DNA from: Pseudomonas monteilii NBRC 103158 = DSM 14164 | GTDB lineage: Bacteria > Pseudomonadota > Gammaproteobacteria > Pseudomonadales > Pseudomonadaceae | Length of the DNA stretch: 64,000 nt | Assembly (NCBI RefSeq): GCF_000730605.1 | Contig: NZ_BBIS01000026.1 | Location: 60,327 to 124,326 of the forward strand | Direction of reading: 5' to 3' | Shown here: one piece after another, positions 20,557 through 28,751 of the stretch | Layout: each line of letters begins with the position of its first letter | Position numbering within the stretch: the first letter of the stretch is position 1 | The notes under the pieces: generated by a model | What the model was told of the DNA's origin: nothing | Seen by the model: the letters and a program-made list of their open reading frames with translations, nothing else | Database searches by the model: none | Program-made: the position numbers and the translations under genes

Positions 20557-21768
20557 TTATTGAACCTGGTTGAGCCGTTCGGCGATGAAGGCGACCAGTT
20601 GCCGGGCGATCTTGCCCTTGCTGGTCTGCGCGAAGAGGGTCTGGTGCTGCTGGCGGTCGATCACGGTCAAGGCGTTTTCTTCGCTGTTGAAGCCGATGCT
20701 GGGGTTGGCCACATCATTGGCGACGATCAGGTCGAGGTTCTTGTCCTTGAGCTTGCGCGTGGCGTAATCGAGCAGGTGTTCGGTTTCGGCGGCGAAGCCG
20801 ACGCTGAACGGGCGGTCGCTGCGGCCAGCAATGGTGGCAAGGATATCGGGATTGCGCACCATCTGCAGCAGCATGCCGTCGCCGGTCGTAGGATCTTTCT
20901 TCAGTTTTTGTGTGGCAACCACTTCCGGGCGGTAGTCCGCGACCGCTGCCGAGGCGATGAACAGGTCGCATGGCATGGCTGCTTCACAGGCCGCGAGCAT
21001 GTCCCGCGCGCTGACCACGTCGATGCGGCTGACCCGGTCGGGGGTTGGCAGGTGCACCGGGCCCGTGACGAGGGTCACCCGAGCCCCGGCTTCGGCAGCC
21101 GCTTCGGCCAGGGCGAAGCCCATCTTGCCGGAGCTATGATTGGTGATGTAGCGCACCGGGTCGATGTTTTCCTGGGTCGGCCCGGCGGTGATCAATACGT
21201 GTTTGCCGGTGAGTGCCTGGCGCTTGAAGCTTTCTGCGGCGCACCAGGCCAGGTCGGTGGCTTCGAGCATGCGGCCCAGGCCCACGTCGCCACAGGCCTG
21301 GCTACCGGAGGCCGGGCCGAATACCTGAATGCCACGGCTCTTGAGCAGCTCAAGGTTGGCCTGGGTGGCCGGGTCGCGCCACATGGCCTGGTTCATGGCC
21401 GGGGCCACGGCGACGGTGGCGTCGGTGGCCAGTACCAGGGTGGTCAGCAGGTCGTCGGCCATGCCCTGGGCCATGCGCGCCATGAGGTCGGCGGTGGCCG
21501 GGGCGATCAGCACCAGGTCGGCCCACTTGGCCAGTTCGATATGGCCCATGGCTGCTTCGGCGGCAGGGTCGAGCAGGTCCATGTGCACCGGGTGGCCCGA
21601 CAGCGCCTGCAGGGTCAGCGGGGTGATGAACTCGGCACCACCACGGGTCATGACGACGCGCACCTGCGCGCCGTGCTCGAGGAGTCGGCGAATCAGCTCG
21701 GCGCTTTTGTAGGCGGCAATGCCGCCACCCACGCCGAGAACGATGCGCTTGCGATACAGCCGCTGCAT
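20557..21768 (-). CDS. coaBC: Bifunctional phosphopantothenoylcysteine decarboxylase/synthetase CoaBC
   Basis: CoaBC makes 4'-phosphopantetheine for coenzyme A. The 403-residue protein has the FMN-binding CoaC half ([20 protein letters not shown], catalytic-His segment near [10 protein letters not shown], substrate clamp PAMNQAMW, then [13 protein letters not shown]). The CTP-dependent CoaB half contains [20 protein letters not shown]. The open frame extends 84 codons further upstream, over the start of radC, but [16 protein letters not shown] is the family start. It is divergent from radC and heads coaBC-dut. Confidence 0.97.
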   Translation of the reverse strand: MQRLYRKRIVLGVGGGIAAYKSAELIRRLLEHGAQVRVVMTRGGAEFITPLTLQALSGHPVHMDLLDPAAEAAMGHIELAKWADLVLIAPATADLMARMAQGMADDLLTTLVLATDATVAVAPAMNQAMWRDPATQANLELLKSRGIQVFGPASGSQACGDVGLGRMLEATDLAWCAAESFKRQALTGKHVLITAGPTQENIDPVRYITNHSSGKMGFALAEAAAEAGARVTLVTGPVHLPTPDRVSRIDVVSARDMLAACEAAMPCDLFIASAAVADYRPEVVATQKLKKDPTTGDGMLLQMVRNPDILATIAGRSDRPFSVGFAAETEHLLDYATRKLKDKNLDLIVANDVANPSIGFNSEENALTVIDRQQHQTLFAQTSKGKIARQLVAFIAERLNQVQ

Positions 21769-21895
21769 AGGCTTGCCTTTTTCCAGTGAGAGCGGGCGGC
21801 GACGTTCGAAATGCCTGCGGCAGAACGTCGCATGTACGAGGCGAAATAGATTAACACAGGGTCGAAATGGGCCGCAGCAAGGGCAGGGGGCGGGG

Positions 21896-22576
21896 ATGAA
21901 TATCAGGGAGTGGCCGGCTGAAGAGCGGCCGAGGGAGAAGTTGTTGCAGCGTGGTGCGGCGGTACTCACGGATGCCGAATTGCTTGCCGTGCTGCTGGGC
22001 TCAGGGGTGGCCGGGCGCAATGTACTGGACCTTGCGCGGGGGCTGCTGATGCGTTTTGGCGGGCTGAGGCAGTTTCTGGAGGCCGATCGCGAAACGGTGC
22101 TGCGCGAGCCGGGTATTGGGGCCGTGAAGTATGCACAGTTGCAGGCGCTGCTGGAGATCGGCCGGCGTTATCTGGGTGAGAACATCAAGCGCGCAGAGGC
22201 TCTGGATGGGCCAGCGGCGGTGCGGCGTTATCTCAAGGCCATGCTGCGGCATGAGGCCAGTGAAGTGTTCGGGTGCCTGTTTCTGGACACCAAGCACCGG
22301 CCGTTGGCGTTCGAGACCCTGTTCAGGGGCACGATAGACCGGGCGAGTGTTTACCCGCGGGAGGTGGTGCGGCGGGCGTTGCTGCATAACGCGGCGGCTT
22401 TGATCCTGTGTCATAACCATCCTTCGGGGAGCATTGAGCCGAGCCAGGATGACGTGCATTTGACTCTGTCGCTGAAGCGGGGGCTGGCGTTGATCGATGT
22501 GCGGGTGCTGGATCACATCATCGTGGGAGATGGAGAGCCGTTATCGATGGTGGAGCAGGGGTGGATTGTTGCTTAG
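21896..22576 (+). CDS. radC: RadC/JAB-domain protein
   Basis: The 226-residue RadC protein has a helix-hairpin-helix-like N-terminus and a JAB1/MPN metalloprotease-like domain with the JAMM signature [14 protein letters not shown]. Despite the name, its role in DNA repair is doubtful and its activity is not established. I place the start at ATG 21896 ([17 protein letters not shown]), with a GGGGG ribosome site. Longer versions would overlap coaBC. It is divergent from coaBC and followed by a REP pair. Confidence 0.93.
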   Translation: MNIREWPAEERPREKLLQRGAAVLTDAELLAVLLGSGVAGRNVLDLARGLLMRFGGLRQFLEADRETVLREPGIGAVKYAQLQALLEIGRRYLGENIKRAEALDGPAAVRRYLKAMLRHEASEVFGCLFLDTKHRPLAFETLFRGTIDRASVYPREVVRRALLHNAAALILCHNHPSGSIEPSQDDVHLTLSLKRGLALIDVRVLDHIIVGDGEPLSMVEQGWIVA

Positions 22577-22589
22577 TGGTGTACATGTG

Positions 22590-22689
22590 CCGGCCTCTTC
22601 GCGGGACAAGCCCGCTCCCACAGGTTACCCGCCATGTTTGAGGGCAATGGAGACCTTGTGGGAGCGGGCTTGTCCCGCGAAAGGGCCGG
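22590..22689. repeat. Inverted pair of P. putida REP elements
   Basis: CCGGCCTCTTCGCGGGACAA and the following GCCCGCTCCCACAGG are mirrored at 22659-22689. The pair separates the convergent radC and peptide-binding-protein genes. The core reads GGGACAAGCCC rather than GGGTAAACCC, a recurring subtype. Confidence 0.88.
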
Positions 22690-22696
22690 TGCAGGC

Positions 22697-24304
22697 TTAC
22701 TTGGTCACCGACACCTTGCTGAAATCCAGCCGCCCGAACGGGCTCACCTGGTACCCCTCAACCCCTTGGCGCAGCAGGGTAGCCGCCGTCGGGTGCGCCA
22801 GTGGCACCCACAACGCCTGCTGCTGGATCAGCGTCTGCGCCTGCTGGTACAGCCGGCTGCGCACGCTCTGGTCGTTGGTGGTACGCCCGGCGCTGATCAA
22901 CTGGTCCAGGCGGTTGTCGCAGAAGCGCGCGAAGTTGGTCCCCGACTCGACCGCCGCACAGGAAAACTGCGGGCTGAGGAAGTTGTCCGGGTCGCCGTTG
23001 TCGCCTGCCCAACCCATGAACAGCAGGTCATGCTCGCCGGCCTTGGCGCGGCGGATCAGCTCGCCCCACTCGATCACGCGGATTTCAGCCTTGATGCCGA
23101 TCTTGGCCAGGTCGGCCTGCAGCATTTGCGCGCCGAGGCTGGGGTTGGGGTTGAGCAGGCTGCCCGACGGGCGGGTCCAGATCGTGGTGCTGAAGCCTTC
23201 ACCCAAGCCAGCCTTGGTCAGCAACGCCTTGGCTTTCTTCAGGTCCAGCGGGTAGCCGGGCAGGTCCTTGGCGTAGCTCCAGGTATTGGGCGGGTAGGGT
23301 CCGTTGGCGGCCACCGCGGAATCTTCGAACACGGCCTTGAGATAGGCCTGCTTGTCGAAAGCCAGGTTGATGGCCTGGCGCACTTCCGGTTTGCCCAGCG
23401 GCGGGTGCTGGCTGTTGATGGCGACGAAGGCGGTCATGAACGCCGGGGTGCTGGCCACCTTGAGGGTGCCGTCCTTGCCCGCTTCGGCAATGTCCAGTGG
23501 CTTGGGTGACAGGGCGACCTGGCATTCGCCGCGCTTGAGCTTCTGCAGGCGCACGTTGGCGTCGGTGGTGATGGCGAAGATCAACGGGTCGACCGCCGGC
23601 TTGCCAGCGAAGTAGTCCGGGTTGGCGCGGTAGCGCACCACGGCGTCCTTCTGGAAACGCTGGAACACGAAAGGCCCGGTGCCGATCGGCTGGCTGTTGA
23701 GCTTCTCTGGCGTGCCCGCCTTCAGCAGCTTGTCGGCATATTCGGCGGAATAGATCGAGGCGAAGCCCATGCTCAGGGTGGCCAGGAAGGTGGCGTCCGG
23801 GTGGCTGAGGGTGAAGCGCACGGTATTCGGCGTCGGTGCCTCGATCGCCTTGATCAGGCTGCCCAGCTGCAGCGATTGGGCATGCGGGTAGCCGCCCGGT
23901 GCAGTCTTGTGCCAGGCATGGGCCGGGTAGAGCATGCGTTGGAAGCTGAACAGCACGTCGTCGGCATTCAGTTCGCGACTTGGCTTGAAGTAGGCCGTGC
24001 TGTGGAACTTCACGTCATCGCGCAGGGTGAAGTCATACACCAGGCCGTCGGCCGATACCGTCCAGCTGGCCGCCAGGCTCGGCACCACCTTGCCTTGCGC
24101 CGCGTCGAACTCCACCAGACGGTTCATCAGCACGTCAGCCGTGGCGTTGGTGGTGGTCAGCGAGTTGTACTGCACCACGTCGAAGCCTTCGGGGCTGGCC
24201 TCGCTGCAAACGCTCAGCGGGGCGGCCTGGGCAACGGCGGTAGCGAACAGAGCGCCGGCGGCGAACAGAGAGTTGAACAATAAGGAAAGGGCGGCTACAC
24301 GCAT
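22697..24304 (-). CDS. Periplasmic peptide-binding protein of an ABC transporter (DppA/SBP_bac_5 type)
   Basis: The 535-residue protein has a Sec signal peptide ending near AVAQA (about residue 27) and the family-5 solute-binding fold: SEASPEGFDVVQYNSLTT near the N-terminus, YDFTLRDDVKFHS, and NADDVLFSFQRML. It should bind di- or oligopeptides, as Dpp-type proteins do. No permease or ATPase gene lies next to it, so it is an orphan binding protein and must use a transporter encoded elsewhere. It ends at the REP pair shared with radC. Confidence 0.9.
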   Translation of the reverse strand: MRVAALSLLFNSLFAAGALFATAVAQAAPLSVCSEASPEGFDVVQYNSLTTTNATADVLMNRLVEFDAAQGKVVPSLAASWTVSADGLVYDFTLRDDVKFHSTAYFKPSRELNADDVLFSFQRMLYPAHAWHKTAPGGYPHAQSLQLGSLIKAIEAPTPNTVRFTLSHPDATFLATLSMGFASIYSAEYADKLLKAGTPEKLNSQPIGTGPFVFQRFQKDAVVRYRANPDYFAGKPAVDPLIFAITTDANVRLQKLKRGECQVALSPKPLDIAEAGKDGTLKVASTPAFMTAFVAINSQHPPLGKPEVRQAINLAFDKQAYLKAVFEDSAVAANGPYPPNTWSYAKDLPGYPLDLKKAKALLTKAGLGEGFSTTIWTRPSGSLLNPNPSLGAQMLQADLAKIGIKAEIRVIEWGELIRRAKAGEHDLLFMGWAGDNGDPDNFLSPQFSCAAVESGTNFARFCDNRLDQLISAGRTTNDQSVRSRLYQQAQTLIQQQALWVPLAHPTAATLLRQGVEGYQVSPFGRLDFSKVSVTK

Positions 24305-24489
24305 GGTGGCTCCTTGGCAGTCAGTGGCCCATCTGCCTGTGCAGTCTGGAAAAGGCTTACCCTAGTGCGCCCGCCGGCAAATGACCACACCCTTTTTTAC
24401 AAATCTGGCGACGAGCGGTCGACGGCTGGCGGGGCCTGCCGCTATGCTGGCCCGGCGTGTTCTAGCTTGCGGCAATGTGCATCTACTGT
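24305..24489. other. Non-coding stretch upstream of the rpmB promoter
   Basis: This is the upstream half of the 361-bp gap between the peptide-binding-protein gene and rpmB. I see no credible gene in it. It holds the short leader of the leftward gene (GGAGC ribosome site just before 24304) and an AT-richer run near 24390-24400. Confidence 0.6.
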
Positions 24490-24518
24490 TGTTGCAGCCA
24501 AGTCTTTCTGGTATAAAG
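24490..24518 (+). promoter_or_regulatory. Sigma70-type promoter of rpmB-rpmG
   Basis: TTGTTG (24490-24495), a 17-base spacer and TATAAA (24513-24518) form a good sigma70 match. Transcription from here would give a leader of about 140 bases before rpmB, long enough for regulatory structure. Confidence 0.6.
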
Positions 24519-24621
24519 CAGCGCTCTTTTCTAGGGGCTCGGCCTGTCGCATAAGCGGATCCGGTCGATAAGACCTCCAGAATCACGGCGCCCAGGCGCC
24601 AAAGACTGAGAGATTAAGCGG

Positions 24622-24645
24622 CCAACCCATGCCGGGTTGGGCATG
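24622..24645 (+). promoter_or_regulatory. Two overlapping, mutually exclusive hairpins in the rpmB leader
   Basis: CCAACCC (24622-24628) can pair with GGGTTGG (24634-24640), or CATGCC (24628-24633) can pair with GGCATG (24640-24645). The two stems share bases and cannot both form. They sit just before the GAGGG ribosome site (24653-24657) of rpmB. This would suit autogenous control by a ribosomal protein, which is an inference. Confidence 0.4.
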
Positions 24646-24665
24646 AGGTTTTAGAGGGCTGAGTC

Positions 24666-24902
24666 ATGTCGAGAGTCTGTCAAGTTACTGGTAAGGGTCC
24701 AGTAACCGGGAACAACATTTCCCACGCAAACAACAAAACCCGTCGTCGTTTCCTGCCGAACCTGCAGCACCACCGTTTCTGGGTTGAATCCGAGAAGCGT
24801 TTCGTGCGTCTGCGCGTTTCCGCCAAAGGCATGCGTATCATCGACAAGCGCGGCATCGACGCCGTTCTGGTTGACATCCGTAAAGCTGGCGCCAAGGTTT
24901 AA
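24666..24902 (+). CDS. rpmB: 50S ribosomal protein L28
   Basis: L28 is a 78-residue large-subunit protein ([20 protein letters not shown], then [12 protein letters not shown]). It has a single cysteine and lacks the two Cys pairs of zinc-binding L28, so it is the zinc-free form. The rpmB-rpmG pair is conserved, with rpmG 11 bases downstream. Confidence 0.98.
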   Translation: MSRVCQVTGKGPVTGNNISHANNKTRRRFLPNLQHHRFWVESEKRFVRLRVSAKGMRIIDKRGIDAVLVDIRKAGAKV

Positions 24903-24913
24903 GGGAGAGCATC

Positions 24914-25069
24914 ATGCGTGAATTGATCCGTCTGGTTTCGAGTGCCGGTACCGGCCACTTCTACACCACCGACAAGAACAAGCGCACCACCCCGGACAAA
25001 ATCGAGATCAAGAAATATGATCCGGTTGTTCGCAAGCACGTGGTGTACAAGGAAGCCAAGATCAAGTAA
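24914..25069 (+). CDS. rpmG: 50S ribosomal protein L33
   Basis: This 51-residue gene reads [20 protein letters not shown] and ends KEAKIK. It is L33, and having no cysteine it is the zinc-free form. A GGGAGA ribosome site precedes the ATG. It follows rpmB after 11 bases and ends at an intrinsic terminator. Confidence 0.98.
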   Translation: MRELIRLVSSAGTGHFYTTDKNKRTTPDKIEIKKYDPVVRKHVVYKEAKIK

Positions 25070-25084
25070 TTGATCGGCGACCTG

Positions 25085-25120
25085 AAAAAAACCCGCATCC
25101 GAAAGGACGCGGGTTTTTTT
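25085..25120. terminator. Intrinsic terminator after rpmG
   Basis: AAAAAACCCGC-ATCC-GAAA-GGAC-GCGGGTTTTTTT forms a stem with one mismatch and long A/T flanks. It can stop both rpmG and the leftward gene at 25136. Confidence 0.9.
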
Positions 25121-25135
25121 ATGCCTGCATTACGG

Positions 25136-25339
25136 TCAGTTGAAGTCGAAGCCCTGGATCAAAAGGTCGGTGCCGGCCTTGATCTGGATGCGCTCGATGT
25201 CGTACTCGCGGGTGCACATCTCGTCGGGGCCGACTACCCGGGTGCGGCCGGTGAGGGTGCAGATGGTGTCCTTGATTGCCGGCGAGTAGGGGGTGCCGAC
25301 CAAGTGGGCGAGGGTTTTCAGAACGTCTTCGTTGGTCAT
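25136..25339 (-). CDS. Small I78-like peptidase-inhibitor family protein
   Basis: The 67-residue product starts at ATG 25339 (MTNEDVLKTLAHLVG) with AGGAAG upstream. The pattern LVGTPYS, then TRVVGPDEMCTREYDIERIQI, resembles the I78 peptidase-inhibitor family (usual form V-R-x-GP...T-x-x-Y-x-x-x-R-I). No secretion signal is visible, whereas many I78 proteins are exported, so the inhibitor role is uncertain. It lies downstream of a cupin gene in the same direction, with a gap of 83 bases. Confidence 0.6.
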   Translation of the reverse strand: MTNEDVLKTLAHLVGTPYSPAIKDTICTLTGRTRVVGPDEMCTREYDIERIQIKAGTDLLIQGFDFN

Positions 25340-25422
25340 GGTGATCTTCCTGTTGAAGTTGGATGGCCCGACATGGGCAGGGCCATCCTCACGCACGCCA
25401 GCAGGCTGCCTGCACTACATAG

Positions 25423-25782
25423 TTACTTCTGTTCGAACATCACATAGATCTTGCGGCACGGTTCCAGCACCTCCCAGGTGCCTTTGAAGCCGGCCGGAAT
25501 CACGAACCGATCGCCGGCACGCAGGGTTTTCGCCCCGCCGTCCTGGTCGCGCAGTACCGAAACGCCCTGGACGATTTCGCAGTATTCGTGTTCGGTGTAG
25601 TTCACCGTCCACTGGCCCACCTCACCTTCCCACACGCCTGCGGCAAACTGGCCGCACGGGCTGGAATAATGGTTGTAGACAGCCTGGTCAGGCTCGCCCT
25701 TGAGGATTTTTTCCGCCGCCGGGCGGTAGCGTTCGGCCTCGGTGATGACCTGCGCGAAGTCGATGATGCTGTCTATTCTCAT
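25423..25782 (-). CDS. Cupin-domain protein (DUF861/cupin_3 type)
   Basis: The 119-residue protein has a single cupin: GVWEGEVGQWTVNYTEHEYCEIVQG and then AGDRFVIPAGFKGTWEV, as in (S)-ureidoglycine aminohydrolase-type cupins. I start at ATG 25782 (MRIDSIIDFAQV), which has AGGAG seven bases upstream. It is divergent from the kauB aldehyde dehydrogenase gene. Such cupins often accompany polyamine and amino acid catabolic genes, so a linked role is possible. The substrate is unknown. Confidence 0.75.
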   Translation of the reverse strand: MRIDSIIDFAQVITEAERYRPAAEKILKGEPDQAVYNHYSSPCGQFAAGVWEGEVGQWTVNYTEHEYCEIVQGVSVLRDQDGGAKTLRAGDRFVIPAGFKGTWEVLEPCRKIYVMFEQK

Positions 25783-25978
25783 GGTGCGGCTCCTGTTGTT
25801 GTTTAATAAAATGAACATCAGTAGGCTTTTGAGCCCTGCGTGTCAAATATATTGATAGTTTACACCGGCTGGTTTAGGGTATCGCTTGCCCGTGTGCGCG
25901 TGTCGCCCGGCCAGAATTCTGACAACGCCTGTGAGTCCTCAGTGCGGCGTTGCACCTAAACAAGAGGAGGAGTTTCGT

Positions 25979-27472
25979 ATGACCACCCTGACCCGTGCGG
26001 ACTGGGAACAACGTGCCCAGCAACTGAAGATCGAAGGCCGCGCCTTCATCAACGGCGAATACACCGATGCCGCATCCGGTGAAACCTTCGAGTGCCTGAG
26101 CCCGGTCGACGGACGCTTCCTGGCCAAGGTTGCCAGTTGCGACCTGGCCGACGCCAACCGCGCAGTGGAAAACGCCCGCGCTACCTTCAATTCGGGCGTG
26201 TGGTCGCAGCTGGCCCCGGCCAAGCGCAAGGCCAAGCTGATCCGCTTCGCCGACCTGCTGCGCAAGAACGTTGAAGAGTTGGCGCTGCTGGAAACCCTGG
26301 ACATGGGCAAGCCGATCGGCGACTCCTCCAGCATCGACATCCCGGGGGCTGCGCAAGCCATTCACTGGACTGCCGAAGCCATCGACAAGGTCTACGACGA
26401 AGTCGCCCCGACCCCGCACGACCAGCTTGGCCTGGTGACCCGTGAGCCAGTGGGTGTGGTCGGTGCCATCGTACCGTGGAACTTCCCGCTGCTGATGGCC
26501 TGCTGGAAGCTCGGCCCGGCGCTGGCCACCGGTAACTCGGTGGTGCTCAAGCCGTCCGAAAAGTCGCCGCTGACCGCCATCCGTATCGCCCAGCTGGCGA
26601 TCGAAGCCGGTATCCCGGCGGGTGTGCTGAACGTGCTGCCAGGCTACGGCCACACCGTGGGCAAGGCCTTGGCCCTGCACATGGACGTCGACACCCTGGT
26701 GTTCACCGGTTCGACCAAGATCGCCAAGCAGCTGATGGTGTACGCGGGCGAGTCGAACATGAAGCGCATCTGGCTGGAAGCCGGCGGCAAGAGCCCGAAT
26801 ATCGTCTTCGCCGACGCGCCAGACCTGCAAGCAGCTGCCGAAGCGGCTGCCAGCGCTATCGCCTTCAACCAGGGCGAAGTGTGCACCGCAGGTTCGCGCC
26901 TGCTGGTCGAGCGTTCGATCAAGGACAAGTTCCTGCCAATGGTGGTCGAGGCCCTGAAAGGCTGGAAGCCAGGCAACCCGCTGGACCCGGCGACCACGGT
27001 CGGTGCCCTGGTCGACACCCAGCAGATGAACACCGTGCTGTCGTACATCGAGGCCGGCCACCAGGACGGCGCCAAGCTGCTGGCTGGCGGCAAGCGTACC
27101 CTGGAGGAGACGGGTGGCACCTACGTGGAGCCGACCATCTTCGACGGTGTGACCAACGCCATGCGCATTGCCCAGGAAGAAATCTTCGGCCCAGTGCTGT
27201 CGGTGATTGCCTTCGACACCGCCGAAGAAGCCATCGCCATTGCCAACGACACGCCGTATGGCCTGGCGGCGGGCATCTGGACGTCGGACATTTCCAAGGC
27301 CCACAAGACTGCCCGTGCCGTGCGCGCAGGTAGCGTGTGGGTCAACCAGTACGACGGCGGCGACATGACCGCACCGTTCGGTGGCTTCAAGCAGTCGGGC
27401 AACGGCCGTGACAAGTCGCTGCATGCACTGGAGAAATACACCGAGCTGAAGGCGACCTGGATCAAGCTGTAA
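25979..27472 (+). CDS. kauB: 4-guanidinobutyraldehyde/gamma-glutamyl-aminobutyraldehyde dehydrogenase KauB
   Basis: The 497-residue aldehyde dehydrogenase has the catalytic Cys302 (FNQGEVCTAGSR), Glu267 (WLEAGGKSPN) and the NAD motif FTGSTKIA. Its length and surroundings match Pseudomonas KauB/PuuC enzymes, which oxidise omega-aminoaldehydes from polyamine, agmatine and arginine breakdown. A strong GAGGAGGAG ribosome site precedes ATG 25979. It supplies the aldehyde-oxidation step between the PauB-like oxidase (32211) and the PuuD-like hydrolase (11100). Confidence 0.9.
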   Translation: MTTLTRADWEQRAQQLKIEGRAFINGEYTDAASGETFECLSPVDGRFLAKVASCDLADANRAVENARATFNSGVWSQLAPAKRKAKLIRFADLLRKNVEELALLETLDMGKPIGDSSSIDIPGAAQAIHWTAEAIDKVYDEVAPTPHDQLGLVTREPVGVVGAIVPWNFPLLMACWKLGPALATGNSVVLKPSEKSPLTAIRIAQLAIEAGIPAGVLNVLPGYGHTVGKALALHMDVDTLVFTGSTKIAKQLMVYAGESNMKRIWLEAGGKSPNIVFADAPDLQAAAEAAASAIAFNQGEVCTAGSRLLVERSIKDKFLPMVVEALKGWKPGNPLDPATTVGALVDTQQMNTVLSYIEAGHQDGAKLLAGGKRTLEETGGTYVEPTIFDGVTNAMRIAQEEIFGPVLSVIAFDTAEEAIAIANDTPYGLAAGIWTSDISKAHKTARAVRAGSVWVNQYDGGDMTAPFGGFKQSGNGRDKSLHALEKYTELKATWIKL

Positions 27473-27477
27473 TCGCC

Positions 27478-27496
27478 GGGGCTGCAGAGCAGCCCC
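27478..27496 (+). terminator. Hairpin after kauB
   Basis: GGGGCTGC-AGA-GCAGCCCC, an 8-bp GC stem 5 bases after the kauB stop. It is followed by AACAATAG rather than a T-run, so efficiency is uncertain. The same stem with loop AAA recurs after the next gene. Confidence 0.5.
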
Positions 27497-27572
27497 AACA
27501 ATAGCCGGGTCGGCTCACGCTGCCCCGGCTTTGTCGTTTTTGCTGTTCAAGAATTCTGCCTGGGAGGCTGCA

Positions 27573-28712
27573 ATGCGTTGGGGTACCTATTTCGCCGTGC
27601 TGGCATCCGTACTCAGTGTCGGGCTGGCCCTTGGCGTAAGCATGCCGCTGGTCTCCCTGCGCCTGGAGGCTTGGGGCTACGGCAGCTTCGCCATCGGCGT
27701 AATGGCTGCGATGCCAGCGCTGGGTGTTCTGGCTGGCGCTAGTATCGCCAGCCGACTGGCCGGCTGGGTCGGCGTGCCTTCGGCCATGCGCTTGTGCCTG
27801 TGGGGCGGGGCACTGTCGATCGGGTTGGTCGCGCTGCTGCCCAGCTACCCGCTGTGGCTGTTGCTGCGGCTGATGATCGGTATGTCCCTCACTGTGGTGT
27901 TCATCCTCGGCGAAAGCTGGATCAACCAGCTGGTAGTCGAGCAGTGGCGTGGCCGGCTGGTGGCTTTGTACGGCAGCAGCTATGCCCTGAGCCAGCTGGC
28001 CGGGCCGTTGGTGTTGGGTTTTCTCGGCTCGGATGACGACTTCGGCTTCTGGGCCGCGACCGGCCTGCTGCTGGCGGCACCGCTGGTGCTGTTGGGGCGT
28101 GGCGGAGCGCCGAGCACAGAGGCCTGCAGCGTTACCTTCCGCGACTTGTTCGCCTTCTGCCGGCGCTTGCCTGTGATTGCCTGGGCCATCGCCCTGTTCG
28201 CCTCGTTCGAGGCGATGATCCTTACCTTGCTGCCGGTGTATTGCCTGCAGCAAGGCTTTACCACTGAAATCGCCCTGTTCATGGTCAGTACCGTGGTGGT
28301 GGGTGATGCAGTGCTGCAGCTGCCTATCGGCGCGCTGGCCGACCATATGTCGCGACGTGCATTGTTCACGGGGTGTGCGGTAACGCTGCTGGTGTCCAGC
28401 CTGGCGATTCCCCTGCTGCTGCATACCCCGGTTGTGTGGCCGTTGTGGGTGCTGTTCGGGGCCAGTGCTGGTGGCTTGTTCACCCTGTCGCTGGTGCTGA
28501 TCGGTGAGCGCTACCGCGATGATGAGCTGGTAAGGGCCAATGCCCATGTGGCGCAGCTCTGGGGTATTGGCTGCCTGCTCGGGCCGTTGCTGGCGGGGGC
28601 CGGCAGCCAGTGGATCAGCGGACATGCATTGCTGTTCCTGATGGCAGCCGGGGCTGCCGGGCTGGTGGTGTTGACCCAGCGGCGTGGGGCTTTCGAGGCA
28701 GTGTCTGCCTGA
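27573..28712 (+). CDS. Major facilitator superfamily transporter (YcaD-like)
   Basis: The 379-residue protein has about twelve hydrophobic segments and MFS features such as ASIASRLAGWVGVPSAMRLC after helix 2. An FGASAGGLFTLSLVLIGERYRDDELV stretch in the C-half resembles YcaD-type transporters. The substrate is unknown. GGGAGG stands six bases before ATG 27573. It follows kauB by 100 bases after a hairpin and may be part of the same catabolic region, but no motif shows it carries polyamines. Confidence 0.8.
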   Translation: MRWGTYFAVLASVLSVGLALGVSMPLVSLRLEAWGYGSFAIGVMAAMPALGVLAGASIASRLAGWVGVPSAMRLCLWGGALSIGLVALLPSYPLWLLLRLMIGMSLTVVFILGESWINQLVVEQWRGRLVALYGSSYALSQLAGPLVLGFLGSDDDFGFWAATGLLLAAPLVLLGRGGAPSTEACSVTFRDLFAFCRRLPVIAWAIALFASFEAMILTLLPVYCLQQGFTTEIALFMVSTVVVGDAVLQLPIGALADHMSRRALFTGCAVTLLVSSLAIPLLLHTPVVWPLWVLFGASAGGLFTLSLVLIGERYRDDELVRANAHVAQLWGIGCLLGPLLAGAGSQWISGHALLFLMAAGAAGLVVLTQRRGAFEAVSA

Positions 28713-28721
28713 TGGGATTTG

Positions 28722-28740
28722 GGGGCTGCAAAGCAGCCCC
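28722..28740. terminator. Hairpin between MFS gene and phospholipase-like gene
   Basis: GGGGCTGC-AAA-GCAGCCCC between two convergent genes, without a clear T-run on either side. Confidence 0.5.
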
Positions 28741-28751
28741 AGAAATTGCCG

